DNA of 64,000 bases from Smittia aterrima. Its lineage: Eukaryota > Arthropoda > Insecta > Diptera > Chironomidae. Below, one piece after another: positions 1 through 13,500 of this stretch; position 1 is the first letter of the stretch, and each line of letters opens with the position of its first letter. A model generated the notes under the pieces. It did not search any database, had not been told where the DNA came from, and saw only the letters and a list, made by a program, of their open reading frames with translations. The position numbers and the translations under genes are program-made. The stretch is from positions 24,521,537 through 24,585,536 of the forward strand of contig CP093829.1 of the NCBI GenBank assembly GCA_033063855.1. Reading direction: 5' to 3'.

Positions 1-635
1 TAAATAAGATTTAGCGCAACATTGAATCTGCATCGAGTGTTTTTGCACGCTGTAGAAAGTCGCGCTGTGCAATGTGCTGCGGTTGGCTTGAACACGCGGA
101 AAATTAACTTACAAACACTCGCTAATTATTTCGCTAAAGCTGATCAGAATTTCTAATTGATTTCAAGCTCTCAAATCGAGCCTTTCAGGTTTTGTCATTT
201 AATTATGGCATAAGTTGCTTTACACTCTTTACCTTCGAGTTTCTATGACTGATGTATCGATTTCATAATTGATAAATATAGTCGCTCACTTGGGAATTTG
301 AGAAACTTAAAGACCACTGTTGAGAGAGCGAATGTTTAAGGAATTTCAAGTTTTTTTTTCTCGCTTATTTCGTAGTGTGTCTGAAGTCTAAAGTGGACGC
401 GAACGGTAGCTTTCGATATTCATTAAATAACACTTAATGATTTTTTTACTCGCGCTCTTCGCGTCTCACATGTGATTTTGTAAAAAGTATTTGAAGAATA
501 ACAAAAATGTTGCTACAATCTAAAAATTTCGCTTTGGCATTCGTGGAATGTTGATCTCGACCATAAAGCGATTGATACTGTTGATCTTCTTGTGAGACAA
601 AGTGGTGACCAGTGAGATCTTTTTCTTTCTTTCAG
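1..635 (+). other. upstream intron of vestigial (partial)
   Basis: Non-coding sequence ending in a good splice acceptor (polypyrimidine tract then TTTCAG at 630-635). The first exon in this window starts at 636 in mid-protein (F-N-Q-D-L-Y), so the real first coding exon of vestigial lies to the left of the window. I see no convincing exon or regulatory motif cluster in this stretch. Confidence 0.6.
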
Positions 636-3600
636 TTCAATCAAGATTTGTATCCATCGGCAGCTGGAGTACCAATCGCTGCATCAACAAGCACGTCAGC
701 AAGTTCCAATTCACCTTGCAGTCCACTACTGCCACCGTCACTTTCATCGTCATCCTCAAACACACACACTTCCGCTCTAACTCCATCGTCAATACCTTTA
801 GCTGGATCATTAGGACATCAAAGAAATGTAGCCAAAGAAGAAGATTCATCAGTTCCAAGAAACGAGACAGAAGGTAACGAACAATTAGCAATTGCAATCG
901 AGTTGAAACCTAAGTTTGTGAGAAGAGAGAGAACATGTGGGATTGAATCTTCAATTTACATTCGCAGCCGAGTGCATCCTCGTAAAATAATCGTAACATG
1001 CTTAGTGCGTCTAAATTCGAGCACTTGAAGGAATGCGCGAATGATCTGTGTTGACATATTAACACATGTGTTGTGTGCACGACAGCCAAAATCACATGTA
1101 AATTTAATTCAGTCGAGCGAGCGACTTGAGATAAAGAAAACATATTTGAAATAATTTGAAGACACACTAAATGCTTCTGAAATGCTTCGCGATACATTCT
1201 TTATAGAAAGATTTAATTTAAAATTCAATTTTATTTCTTGTTTTTTATTTTGTGTGATCTTTCTTTCTTCTCCTCGTTTGATCACGAGGAATGAGAGTTC
1301 TTCCTTCTCCATTTCACATTCTTTCTTGTTACAAAGAATCTCTCAAGAAATGCGGGTCAAAACGTTCTTTAATCCTAAAATTTTCTTTTCCTGCGAGCGA
1401 GCAGTCAAAATGACATTCGATGAGAATGTGACCCGAAAGATTTTACATTTCGATGGATTGATTTCTTATTCCGAGAGTAAAAGTGAAGTGCGAACCGAAA
1501 AGATCCTAAAGACATCTGAGTTTCATGATAAGTCGATCGAAACATAATTTTATGCGTTCACGTTTTTGTCGACGCGCTTTTTCTTGCCCGTGCAACGATC
1601 ACATGTTTTTTTCCGATGAATTTAAATTTCAAATTCTCTCACCGACGACATAAAAATTCTTACGTCTTTCTTTTGCGGACGATAAACGATTGCTGAATTG
1701 AAATAAACATATAAGCTGCACATCGACGGCAAACGTAAAAAAAGCGTTTAAATTTATCATCAAACTTGAGTAAAGGTTTATATGTCATTCAAAATATGTC
1801 AGAATGCATTTGATAATTTTCAATTTATGTGACGACTCGTTTTTCAACTGTTTCATGTCGTCGTCATGAATTTATTGACGCACATTCGTCACATGTGTCG
1901 TGTATTTCAATACTTTGTTTTCCCATTGCGAAAAAAAGAGAAACAACTGAGGAGAAGACCGGTCACAAAAGGTAGAAAGGCTCTTTTCGTTATTCACTAT
2001 TTTTATTGTCTCATTAATTCAAGAAGTGATCTCTCAACTCACATAAAGTTCCTCTCATCACGAAAAAACTCTTCAAAAACAAAAGAAGAAAACCTGTCAA
2101 CGTTTATTGACTTTAAATAAAAATTATTCGCAGCGGCTTTGCCGGGAGGAAACCATAACGACAGCTCGTCGTGCTCATCGGGACCTGAATCGCCTAGTGG
2201 GCAGGCTGACGGTCGAACTCAATATATCTCTGCCACCTGCGTCGTCGTTACTCATTATTCCGGAGATGTTGCGAGCGTTGTCGATGAACATTTCACTCGA
2301 GCACTGAATTTCAATGACAAAACTAGCAAAGGTAATTTTCTATCGAAAAATGTTTTGCGAAACGATTTCTTCTCAACTTTAATTACTGAAACTTGCGATC
2401 CTATCAGCCGACTTTGGCGGCTTTTCTTTGAGCCGCGTCACTATCGATACTATTAATTGTAACCAGCGTATTCATTTGATAATGCGTCTTAAAGTAGCTT
2501 GTAGCATGTAGTCGGCATAATCTCTTAAGGCTACCTTTTCTGCCTTACAATTCTTTAATAAAGAAAAACATCGCAAGAAAATAAGAAAGAAACAACACAA
2601 TGCAACGTTAAGTAAGGAATCTTGTTGAGGAACGTTTCGCAACATATTCTGTTGAGCTTCGGAGAAGGTCGACGCTATCGAGACAGATGAACAACAATGC
2701 AGCAATTACATTGTTTTACAGAATCAAACCCGATGTCAGCTCGAAACTTTCCCGCGTCCTTCTGGAACAGCAACTACGTTCCACCCGCACCAGCGATTCC
2801 AGCTCATCATCATCAGATGAGTGACTTGTATTCGTCGGAGAGTGGACTTTACTCGACTGAGCCTTGGGTGCATAATGCAGCACATTATGGATCGTACGCA
2901 GCTCATGCCTACCATCACAACATGGCTCAATACGGCAGCTTGCTCCGGTTACCACAACAATATGGTCATAGTTCAAGGTGAGATAGTCAAAGAAGTAAAG
3001 GAAGAAGAAAAATTCTAAAGTGTCTCTAAATCTCTAGATTGCATCACGATCAGCAAACCGCGCATGCCCTCGAGAGTGCTGCCGCTGCTTATTCAAATTA
3101 TCCAATGTCTGGTGAGTTGATTTAAATTAAATTGGCTTGACGATCTCTTAATTTGTATGTGCAAAGCGATTAAAGATTAATCAATAGCCTCGAAGCTGCT
3201 AATTAAACTTTGAATTCCATCGCATCGCTCTTCTAATTGATGATGCCCATTAAAATATGGCGAATGATCTTTCATGATTCGGCGGAGCGAGAATGAGAGG
3301 AGCTTTGTGTTATCTCCGCGCTTTTTCTCATGCCTTTTCGATAGTGTACCTTCGCCTCGATCAGAACAGACGAAAGCCGACGGATCATTTTTCTTTTTCG
3401 CTCAATTATTTTCCCATTTTCGTCCATTTTTCTCGCGTTTCTTTTAAATAAACGTTCGCTCGCTCTCGAGACACACAATCCCTTTTGCCTTTTCACGAAA
3501 CTAACTTCTTCTTAGTCTCGCGAATGGAATTCTCGCGAAAAATGTTTTCTTCTCTTGCCTTTTAAATCAGTTCCGAAAAGCAGTCTTTGAAGGGAGACAA

Positions 3601-4023
3601 AAAGATCAAAAGCTGCGCGGTTCGTTATTTGAAACGAGAATCATGAGATCGGAATGTGCTTATTTGTCAATTAAATCATGCAACATTTTGCAACATCAGC
3701 TTTTGTCGAAAAAGCACACTCATTGACGTTCCATACTTTTAATAATGCACGCTCTGCGCAATTGAATTCACTTTCTCGAAACCCAACCCACCAATCCGAG
3801 TCTCCTTCGAGAGTTGAAAAGGGAGGGCCCATCGCGAATTATTGTTTCATGCTTCAAAAGATATTTTTATTAACTTCTTCTTATTATATAATATATATAT
3901 AATAATATATAATATATATAAAGTTTATATTATAAACTCTCTCAATCAACTTCTTCTCTCTCTCTCGTTTCAGGTCTAGAAGCTCAAGTACAAGAATCAT
4001 CAAAAGATTTATATTGGTTTTGA
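636..4023 (+). CDS. vg: vestigial, TEAD/Scalloped cofactor (5' partial)
   Basis: Nuclear wing and muscle selector protein that binds the TEAD factor Scalloped through its TDU (vestigial) domain. Five exons were joined by hand: 636-873, 2134-2331, 2722-2977, 3038-3111 and 3974-4023. All phases agree (816 nt, 271 residues plus stop). The second exon carries the TDU domain: a V-V-V-T-H-Y core, then S-V-V-D-E-H-F-T-R-A-L. The flanks are Ser/Pro-rich, as in the family. The third and fourth exons are His/Tyr/Ala-rich, and the last encodes the short conserved tail GLEAQVQESSKDLYWF. The N-terminal exon is missing on the left. A candidate AATAAA is at 4040-4045, only 17 nt after the stop, so a more distal signal may be used. 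Identification is firm because the TDU core and C-terminal tail are both diagnostic. The exact 5' structure cannot be judged from here. Confidence 0.93.
874..2133 (+). other. vestigial intron before the TDU exon
   Basis: 1.26 kb intron with GT at 874-875 and CAG at 2131-2133. In Drosophila, introns of vg hold wing-disc enhancers, but I found no clear Su(H) site here by eye. The open frames inside (for example 1182-1547) look like chance: low complexity and no family resemblance. Confidence 0.6.
3112..3973 (+). other. last vestigial intron with AT microsatellite
   Basis: 862 nt intron. It ends in an AT-dinucleotide microsatellite (about 3885-3920), a short perfect inverted repeat (3922-3938) and a (CT)n polypyrimidine tract before the CAG acceptor at 3971-3973. 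No coding signal was seen inside. Confidence 0.6.
3885..3938. repeat. (AT)n microsatellite with hairpin
   Basis: A run of TA/AT dinucleotides and trinucleotides is followed by AGTTTATA-T-TATAAACT at 3922-3938, an 8-bp inverted repeat with a 1-nt spacer. It lies about 35 nt before the final vestigial exon. Confidence 0.7.
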
Positions 4024-7000
4024 GCATCGCTTACCTAATAATAAAAAATAACTTTCAATGTAGAATTAAGAATGTAGCAGTGAATGAAGATGCAGAATGT
4101 AATTTTAATTGTGTAATGTGATACTCAAACGAACATGTTAAAGTGAAAACTTAATTAGAATGTAGAATGCACTTTTAAAGATGTTTTCAACTTCACGCAG
4201 ACTCATTAAACTAGCTAAAAGAGGTATTTAAGTTCAATCCATTTTATTTCTTTAGAACAATCGCTAACGAATATTTCTTTGGGATCTGGTTTGTGGTCTT
4301 CAGATTTTTATTTCAATGTAAAACGTCGCACCAGACTCCCAATTACGCTATGTTAGTGTACTTTACTTTCTCGATAAGTGTAAATATTTCCAAATGAAAA
4401 TCAGCATAATAAACACCATTTACGTGAAAAAGGAAAAATGTTTTAAAATAAATTATCGCGATCACCAGACAAAGTTGATCGAGCTGGATTTGAAAGTTTT
4501 TCTTTCCCTTACTCGAATGTTTTTGGGTTATAGGAACATAATTCAAACGAGAGTGCAACCTTCAGACATAAATCATCAGTCAAAAAAGGTCTCCCGAATC
4601 TTCTAGTGAACATGTGTTAAAAGTCATTTGTTTCTGGAAGCAAAAATCTGTTGAAGACGAAGATTTTTTTACTTGCTTACTTAATAAATAGCTTTTGGAG
4701 AGGCGTCGCTGCGAACATAACTCACGTCCGTGACTTCTTTCTTTTAATTAATTAAATCTTTAATTTTAATTTATCTCGAAACCACCACTTTACTGTCTCT
4801 CGCAATTGATTTGTGTTTATTGATCTAACAAGCGATTATAAATAGCGACGAGACAGAGAATTCTCAAACTGCACTCAAAATATTTCACTGTCGTGTGATC
4901 TAAACGAAAATCTCTCAATGAACTTTAGCGGAATGCAAGCAAATTGCCAAGAATGAGAAAATGGAAGCTCGAGAGACCTTTAGAATGCCTCGAATTCAAA
5001 TGAAATGTAAACCAGTCGTCTCTTGATAGATCCTAAGAATAGCGAGAGATCTTTACGACACGCCATTAACTTCCGGCGAATTGAATTTGAAACGTAAGCT
5101 TCGAGGTGAGAAGAGTGAATCTCAGAGCTATAAAGCCAAACTTGGATTGTCCTTCTAAACGATTATTCGTTTCAAACCAAAAAAGAAACTTCAAGAAATT
5201 ATCGTAATTAAAGCGATAAAAATGCTAACTCCACGCCAACCTATTAATGTCATGTTGTTCCTTCTTCCACATCCACGAGAGCCGCAAGAATGTTGAACGT
5301 AGAAGCTGAAACAAAATTAGGAGCTGCAATAAGTGCTGATGCCGATAAAGCAAGCCACCCAAGTCGAATCATTTACTTTACATAAGAATTCAATCGAAGG
5401 CCTTGTTCTCTAAATCCGAAAAAGAGTTAACTCATCACCTTGTATCAAATGGATTTACTTGGAGACTCGCTTTGACTGTTTTTAGGTGAATTAAAATATT
5501 TTTTCCCTTAATTTATTCACAGCAAGGTTTGTCGCTTTTGTTTCAGTTGACAGGTGAAATGAAGGTTTTGTTTTGTGAAGCAATTTGTCAGTGAAACTGT
5601 TCAACGTTTCATCATTTTTTCACTTGAAACGCTTTAACTTTTCCTTTCTTTGAAGTCGAACCACAAATTTACTCATTTCTCGTAAACCCCAAAATCATAT
5701 TCTCCAAAGATTAAGTTGAAGACTTTCTCCTTCTCCTTTCGTTGAAATAACGAGAATGATTTCAAAGAGTTTTCAGAAAGAAAATGAACCTTTCGTCTTA
5801 TTGTTTCGCATTTTTCTTGAATTAATAGAGAAAGCTTTGAACGAGCACTCAGCTAGTTTCGTTTAAAGAATTCTCGTTTGCTTCCCTTTCATGATAAATT
5901 TTGTCAAAATTAAATTCTGGAATTTTCCAATTTCGCTTCAAAAGATTTTCCTCAGAGACAAAAAGGCGAGGGCCCCGCAATGAAAACGCTTTTCATTTTG
6001 CCATTTAATTCAACAATGCTTTCCTTTCCCGGCACTAAACTTCCAACTCGACGGTGATACTGCTGCTCAACGGAAGGGAGAAAATTCAATTCAGCGTAAA
6101 ATTGGAATGCGAGGCAATAAAACGACGATGTTCTTTAAAGAAAGAGAAAGAGAGAGAGAGGTTCTTGATTCGCGGAATTGTCCTCAACCAGTTTTCTTTG
6201 AGAGTTCTCGTTAAACAATTACATCGAGTTTATTATTATATAAGTGGAAAATACTTCTTTGCTTTTTCCGCTCAGACTCACTAGGAGCGCAGATGCCTCG
6301 CGAAATAATTGCTTCTTAAGAAACCATAATTAACAAACAAAGTTTGATAAAAATTTCATTTTAAAATCGATTGTGTTTCGACTCCAAAAGAAAAACTTTT
6401 TCGCCATGGAAATTGTCTCGAGTCTTGCGCAAATTAAGTTCTCGTTGTTGAAAATTAAGGAGATGATCATGAAGACATAAAAACTCGGCGAGACACTTGA
6501 TCTGAATACATAATTTGTTTATTCGAGACTCAAAGCGAGAAAACGTTTTGTGAAATCTTCTTTAAGTTGAGCAATCGTTTAGACGACTTATAAATAATTT
6601 TCCTTTGCAGAGTCATTTATTCTTAAGTATGAACAATTAACACAGTCTCAACTCTTCCTAACGCTTATGATTTATGACATTTATGTGGCACTTTTCATTT
6701 AACAAAAATCTAATTAAAAAGTCGTTTATGTTGGTTCAACCTACCTCGAAAATAATTTGTCATGAAACTCTTTCAAATAGAGATGTTTATTTATTTTCAA
6801 AAGAATATTCTTTAGAAATTAATTCGTGAGCGCCTTCAGCTTTTTGTTTTATGAATTTTTAATGTAAATTGTTTGATTCGCTTTGTTTTCCTTCTGTCCT
6901 TGCGTGAATTTGATAAAATGGAAGTCACTCTCTTGGCTTCCCAACTTTGGAGACAAGTTATGTTGGAGAAATGTTATTAATGTTATTTTCATATTAAATT

Positions 7001-8532
7001 TTCCGAATGACTTTGTGCGTATGTGGAAGCTAAGGAGGGTTCGCTTTTCTCGAAAAATCTAGGGATCGCTCGTATGCGGACAAATGCAAAATGGAATTTA
7101 ATGAAATTTTTCATGTGAGACATCAACGAGGGATTCATTGAATAGAAAAGGTTTTAGGATATCTCAGCTCCTCGTTCTTGTGACAAAACTTTTGCAGAAA
7201 CTTCAACTTTGCCGAAGGTAAAAGAACTTCCCTCGGCAAACATTAATTCAAAAACATAAATTTAAATGAGAAATGATCTCGAACAATTAATTTATGAAAC
7301 ATTTTTACCGTTTTTTATCTACATTGCGATTCGCCAGCTCAACAATCAACAAACAAAGAAATTTTCTTTTCAACTCAAACAATGCTAAATCGCTTCAGTT
7401 TAAAATATCATTAACGTTATATGAGTGCTAATGAATATTGTAATATTTCTCAAGTGTGAACAAACTTTTTTCCGGCGCGATCTGAATTATTTTTTGATTA
7501 AAAGAAGAATTTGACAAAATCTCTCTTGATTAATGTTTTCGGGTGATTGTCATTAATCAACCTGCTCCGACACAGCATGACACAAGAAAATCTTAAGGAT
7601 GTTCATTATTTTCCCAATTTCCGCGGCAATTTTCAGGAAGTCAAAGCATGTCCTTCTGTGAACGGACGTAATTATAAAAACAAAGTCAGTTAGGAACTCT
7701 TCGGAATTTTAATTCTTGTAAAGAAATTCTCATAAAACATTTTAATAATTGAAATAATTGTCAATTATGATTAATTACCCGACGGCGCATGATGTTCCCT
7801 GTGTACCTCTCTCTCTTGGTCTCTCTCGCAGCAGCAAAAAAGCATTAAATGAAAAATGATGTTGTACAAAAGTCGTGGCTTGAGCGACATCAATTTGAAT
7901 TTAAATATTTGAAAGTCGAACTCCAAATACTCTCACGGTGCGCCGTGATTATCGATATTGAATTAATAGTTTCGAACGATCTTTAAATTTTTCGGGAACG
8001 AATCAAACAGAGAAATTAATTTAATAAATATCAAGAGTGTGTCTATCAGATGTTTATCATGCTGTTTCAACGAAACCATCTAATATCTGATTCTTTCCTT
8101 CTCTCGTCGTCGTCGACGACTTAGATTCAGCTAACGAGACGAAATATTAATTTCTCTTCTTTTTCTTTTCGTCTCTCGATTTTGTTCTACAAACCGAAAA
8201 CTTGTGCTTCTAATAATTCAATCAAATTTTAATTAATGATAGCTTTTACGGGAAAAAGATCGAAGATCGGGACAGGAGAGATTTGATATATTGAGCGAGT
8301 TGAAAACGATGCTGCAGGTTGATAAGAATCACGAGAAGTCAAATCTCTGTGATGCGCATAGAGTCGGACACTCGCATTCCTTGTTTTGCTTTCGATGGCT
8401 ACCATAACACTTTCGAATGAAAAAAAATCAATGTTTCCATGTCAACGGACAAACGATAAACAAACATCTCAGGAGTTTTCAATTTTATTTCTACGAGAAC
8501 GTCTGAGAAATTTTTTATTTATTCTTCAAACG
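4024..8532. other. 4.5 kb non-coding interval vg to IFT74
   Basis: No open frame here has recognisable protein features; the longest are short and low in complexity. The interval contains simple GA/CT tracts (about 6141-6160 and 7808-7830) and a TCGTCGTCGTCGACGAC run near 8104-8120. As it lies just 3' of a developmental selector gene it could hold vg regulatory DNA, but that is only positional inference. Confidence 0.5.
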
Positions 8533-10595
8533 ATGGACATGTCTCGTCCACCTTCAAGCAGACCATTGTCAAGACGAGGCGGTCTTGGAGGCGGCTCTAA
8601 CGATTTGACTTCAGCTTCGAGTGTACGCGTTGGAACTGCTTCGAGATTGAGTGCAATGCCGAGTAGATTGGGAACAGCTAAAAACATTGGAATACCGCAA
8701 AAGGTAATTAAACGAATTAATTATCAGTTTGTTTTATGGCCACGCACGTGTTTCTCACTCTAGGGACTTTTGAGCGATCGTCCGCTTACGCAGCAAGGTC
8801 TCTCTGGCTTATCAACGTCTCAAGGAAGATTAGGAACGGCTTCCGGAATGAGACAGGTCAAAGATAAACGTTATTGGATGGCTCTGCTGCAATCGAAAAT
8901 TCAAGAGATCGCTCAAGAAACGGAAAAGCTGAATAACGAGACCAAGAATTTTAACAGAGAAACATCTGCCAAGAAACTTTATGAGAAAAAAGTGAAGGAG
9001 CAAGCAAAGGAATTATCAGGTAGCTGATTAATGTTTAGCGTTATGTCTTCATGTATTAAACTTTGCCTCATTAATTCCAGCACTTCAGTCGAGTCTCGCA
9101 GACATGAATTTAGCTTTGGACAGCACATCAACTGGCGCAACACGACAACAGCTTCAGAATCAAGCGATTGTGTTCCGCGAGAAAAACGAGCAAATGCAAA
9201 ATCAGTTGGAGCAGATTTTTCGAGAGCGACAAAGTAAGGAGACGCAAAATCAACAACTCGACGATGCCATTGCTAATGAAAAAACGAAAATGAACGAAAT
9301 GATTTACTCGCTGACGGAATCGCAGCAGAATCGCTATCGAGAGAGTCAGTTGATGTGCGAAAACTTGAAGGCGGAAAACTCTGAAATTCACAGCAAAATC
9401 GAAGCGGCAATGAAGCAAAAAGAAAAACTGAGCAGTTCGGTTATTAACTCGCAAGCTCGACTGGAGGCGGTTAAAATGCATTCCAAGCTTCGCGAAATCA
9501 GCACGAAACGAAATCAACTCCTTACCGATGAAGAAACAAATCGTCTGACGCCCGCTCAAGAGCGTGAAAAGCTGATTAATGAAGTTAAAATGAATAACCA
9601 AGCTATCGCGAGCATCAACAAACAAATGAAGAATGTTTCCGATCAATTACAAGAGAAGAGAGATTATCTTTTACAAATCGAGCAGGATTTGGAAGAGGGC
9701 TCAAGTGAACGACACATCAAGTACAAAGAGTTAAAGAAACGTGACGAGATGATGAATAATTTCATGGAAACTTTCCGAACGCAGATGACACACGAGAAAC
9801 AAAGTAAGAACATTTTAATCTCAGCTTGATGTCATCTATTAACTTTCATTTTACTTCGTCAGATGTTGAGTCGTTGAAGAATCAAATAACTTTCTTAATA
9901 GAACAGATCACGCTGCAGGGAATTCACACAAAGTTCTCGAGCAACATGAAAGTCTCGTCGTCAGTGTTCACTGAAAAGAACGATTTAAATTCGCATGGCG
10001 GATTATTAAAGGAATACGGGAAATTGCAAATTCAACTGAAGCAATTGAAAATCTTGGAGAAAAGGATGAACAAGCAATTGACTGACTTACACTCAGAGGA
10101 GAACAAACTTCTTTCAAACATTCAAAAGTTCAATAACTTGGATCAACTTCGTAGTGAATACGCGGTGAAGTATGAAGAGTTGTCGACAAGTTTACAGGAA
10201 TTACGGGACAAGAAGCGTGTGACGGAAAATGTTGTTGCCGAGAACGAGCGTCGCAATAAATCGATTAAGGTTTGCTTTGTCGATTCTTTGAGTGCTCTTT
10301 ATTATTTTGATCTTCGCTTTAGGAGTCGTTGAGAAGCAACGAGACATTCCGCCAAATATCGCACTTGGAAGAGAAGCTCAACGATCTGATCAAAGACAAC
10401 AAACAATTGGAGACTCTCGTCACTGAACTCAACGAGGTGAACTCGAATGTTTTACATCAATATTTTGTGTCTTAAGAGTAATTTCATTATCAACAGGAAT
10501 TCGACTATTCGAAAGTGAAGAAAGAAGCTTCAAAGAAAGTCGACGACTACAATATTCTTCTATGCGCGGAACTTCGCTCGGAAAATTCTTTCTAA
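8533..10595 (+). CDS. IFT74: intraflagellar transport protein 74
   Basis: IFT-B core subunit that pairs with IFT81 and carries tubulin into cilia. In flies it would serve ciliated sensory neurons and possibly sperm. Six exons: 8533-8703, 8764-9019, 9081-9803, 9863-10269, 10323-10436, 10497-10595 (1770 nt, 589 residues; human IFT74 is about 600). The basic Ser/Arg/Gly-rich N-terminus (residues about 1-85) includes the hallmark D-R-P-L-T-Q-Q-G-L-S-G followed by a tyrosine/tryptophan-containing helix. From about residue 95 to the end it is almost continuous coiled coil. I chose the ATG at 8533 because the following residues match the family start. An upstream in-frame ATG at 8386 would add a segment unlike IFT74. 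AATAAA occurs near 10877. All introns are under 65 nt. Confidence 0.9.
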
Positions 10596-13500
10596 ACTGC
10601 ACTCGAACATAACTGTCACCTAAAGAGCACCTCAAATCTTAAGAGACTGCAGCTTTACCGAAAATTTATGTAGATTTCTTTCTTCGTCTCCCTGAAGAGG
10701 AATGTTAATGATCATTTGGTGTTTTTAATTTCATTTTAAATGATTTTAATGATTTTATTTTCATATGCTTGAGAGATCGTAAAATTAAATCTAAACGGCA
10801 CCCGTATTAGCGATTTGTTCGTGAACTACATTCAATCGTTTGAAAGAATTTTTTAAAGAAGCTTTTTAAATTAAAAAATAAAACTTTTCACTTCTTCAAA
10901 ATAAAATTTTCTTTTAATTCTCAACGTAGTCAATGAACGACACAAATCATTCGCTCCTACTAGACAGTCTTTCCCTTTGAGAATTGGAAATAAATTAATT
11001 CCGTTCTCCTTCTCAAAAAGATTCTTCTTCTTAGTTGCAGTTAAAATTAGGCAACGAGAATGGGATGAAATTTATTAGACCGAACCGGCAATAAGTAAGA
11101 CAGGGTCACATAAATTCATTGAAATTTAAACCGAATTTAGATTTAATCGATACTGATCGCGATGGGATGTCGCGACCGTTTAATAGAGAACTTTCGGTAA
11201 AGCCACTTGAGTCTCTCGACTTTTCATTTTATTAAAAGCAAAGCTTGATGAGCCCTTTGAGAGATTACGAGTCTTTAAATATTATTTATGACCTTTCGTA
11301 TTTGAATTCCACCTTCGCACCCAATTAAGCGACATCATCCTAAAAGATGAAAATAATTCTTAAACACGTGTCGACACTTATCTTCATTGAAAACCTTGAT
11401 GTGAAATTAATAGTCGAGCATAAGTTAAACTTCTCTCTCCCCTCTCGCCTTTCAATTGTAATTTAAACCTCTCCGACAGCAAAGACGATTAGTTGAACAA
11501 AAGAAAAACAGAGAAAAGTTTTTCAGGGAAAAGTCGCTGTTTTGATGTTTTCCTAATCTAATGGCTTTTCATACGTCAAAGTCGCTTCGTGAAAAGTCAT
11601 AACATTCATCTTGTTCACAAGCGTCTTTGCGTGATCTCACCGTTTGTTTTATAATTGTGCACGGAGCTCCTTCAACAACTCGCACGTCACGCAATAAATA
11701 AATTTGTTTGCTTTCTTTTAAACTAAGAGGGAGTTCACGAGAGATGTCATTTTGGAGGGAGTGAGACACATAAATCTCTGAATCGCTTTTGAATTGAAAC
11801 TGAAGCTGTTTTAATTAGACACAATGATACAAGTTTATTGTGGTTTCAATAAAGATTTTACTTTATTTTCAGCTGGCGAACGACAAAACGAAAAAAAAAA
11901 GTAAAAACACAAAAAATATCGACAAGAAATCTCCAGCCAGCTTATCTTTAATCTATGAAGCAAACAACAGAATGAGGCAGCTTATTTGCTTATTTGTGTT
12001 CATTGTTTCACCTTTTCTTCCCTTTGATGTGTCACACATAAGGTGTTATCTCAATTTGACTGCGCAAATCTGCGATGTTTAATGTTTTATTTAGTTTTCT
12101 CTCCGCTCCATTGTTCTGTGGCTTTTTTTCCAGCGGCTTTTGGATTAATGTCATCACAACTTTCATTTAACTTCATTCGATTCAGAGAACTTTTTCTTTT
12201 AAATATCTCAATTTCCTTTTGTGAAAATTTATAAAATGTTTCAACTATTTTCTTAATTAGATAAATTCAAAACCGCAAACGTATATCAATCAGATCTCTC
12301 TCTCTCTCTCGCGTAAATGCGTTGCCTTGTTTTCTAATTAAAAGTTTGTTATCTGAAGCATTCGAGGCTTGAAATCATTAATAAATTGGTGACCAAATGA
12401 AGAAAACAAATCGATTTAAATAATTTGTTGCTTACAGCGATGCAAGAACTGAAGAATTAAAAAAGAAGTCCGCGAACGGTTATTGTCGAGCATGAAGCCT
12501 CCAAATGACCGCGGAGCGATACACCGATACAAATGATCTATACCGATTTGAATCCAACATTTCTCGCGGCACAAATCAAACGACAATCGAAGAACGAATA
12601 AAACAAACGAGAGAAGAAAGATTTGGTATAAGAGTGCTATTAAAATACAAAAACAATTTAAAATTCACATTAAAACAAAGTTAAAATTTACCGAGCCGAC
12701 GTTGTATGTGCAACAAGAAATCCTTAAGGAAAATAACGAGAAAGAGAGAAACAAATCAAGAAATAAAATTTTTCGTTCAATATTCAAGTTAAATGTAAAA
12801 GAGCTTTGTTGCAGTTTTTAGGGATTTTTCATAAGAAAATGTTTTTGTCATCTCTCAGAGATCGAGTTACCTTCACTAACTTCGTTCTCAAACTGCTCTT
12901 GTCTTCCCTTTTTCCGAAGCGGGAATGTTTAAGAAAAAAGTTCGCGCGGCAAAATTATTTTCGGATGAAAGGAAATGCAACAGGAGGAGCAAATAACAAA
13001 GCTCCGAAAATGACTGATGAACGTTTTGAAATACCTTTCAAAAATATGATGTGTGTCGACTTGTAATGTTCTTTCGGTCAAATCGACATTCCACTGCTTA
13101 CGCCATTGCTTTGAAGTTGATTTGTTCTTTTTGTCAGACTCTTCATTTCATTGTTGGACTTTATGCCGCATTTTCAATTAGACATTGAGTCAGTTTTTTC
13201 ATCTAATTTGATTCATTTGCTGGTCGTGTCCTTCATTCTGCGTTCCAAACGATATGAAGAAAAAAAAAGCCGTCGCCAATGTGAAGGACACACTAGCAGT
13301 TAAATAATTTTCTTGTGTCGAGAAGAGCAGTCAAATGATTAACCCAAAAAAAATACGCAACGAGAAGAAAAAAAGTTGTGCGGTATCTAAAGAATTCTTC
13401 GAGACCCTTTCCCACGTTCTCACATACAGCCGAAGACAAAGGCAACGCAAAAAATCAACATTTTCAATTTACATAAATGCTGAAAATTTATGTTTTTTCA

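Noticed and set aside
2442..2449. TATCGATA (DRE core) in a vestigial intron
   Set aside because: An isolated 8-mer with no promoter nearby; also seen at 42147 in a rim2 intron, so chance occurrence is likely.
8386..8532. Upstream in-frame ATG extending IFT74
   Set aside because: The added 49 residues do not resemble IFT74, whereas the start at 8533 matches the Ser/Arg-rich family N-terminus; probably 5' leader.
9128..9646. 172-codon minus-strand open frame
   Set aside because: Antisense shadow of the IFT74 coiled-coil exon.
12295..12310. (CT)n and other simple tracts as functional elements
   Set aside because: Short dinucleotide runs are scattered throughout the window and carry no position-specific support.
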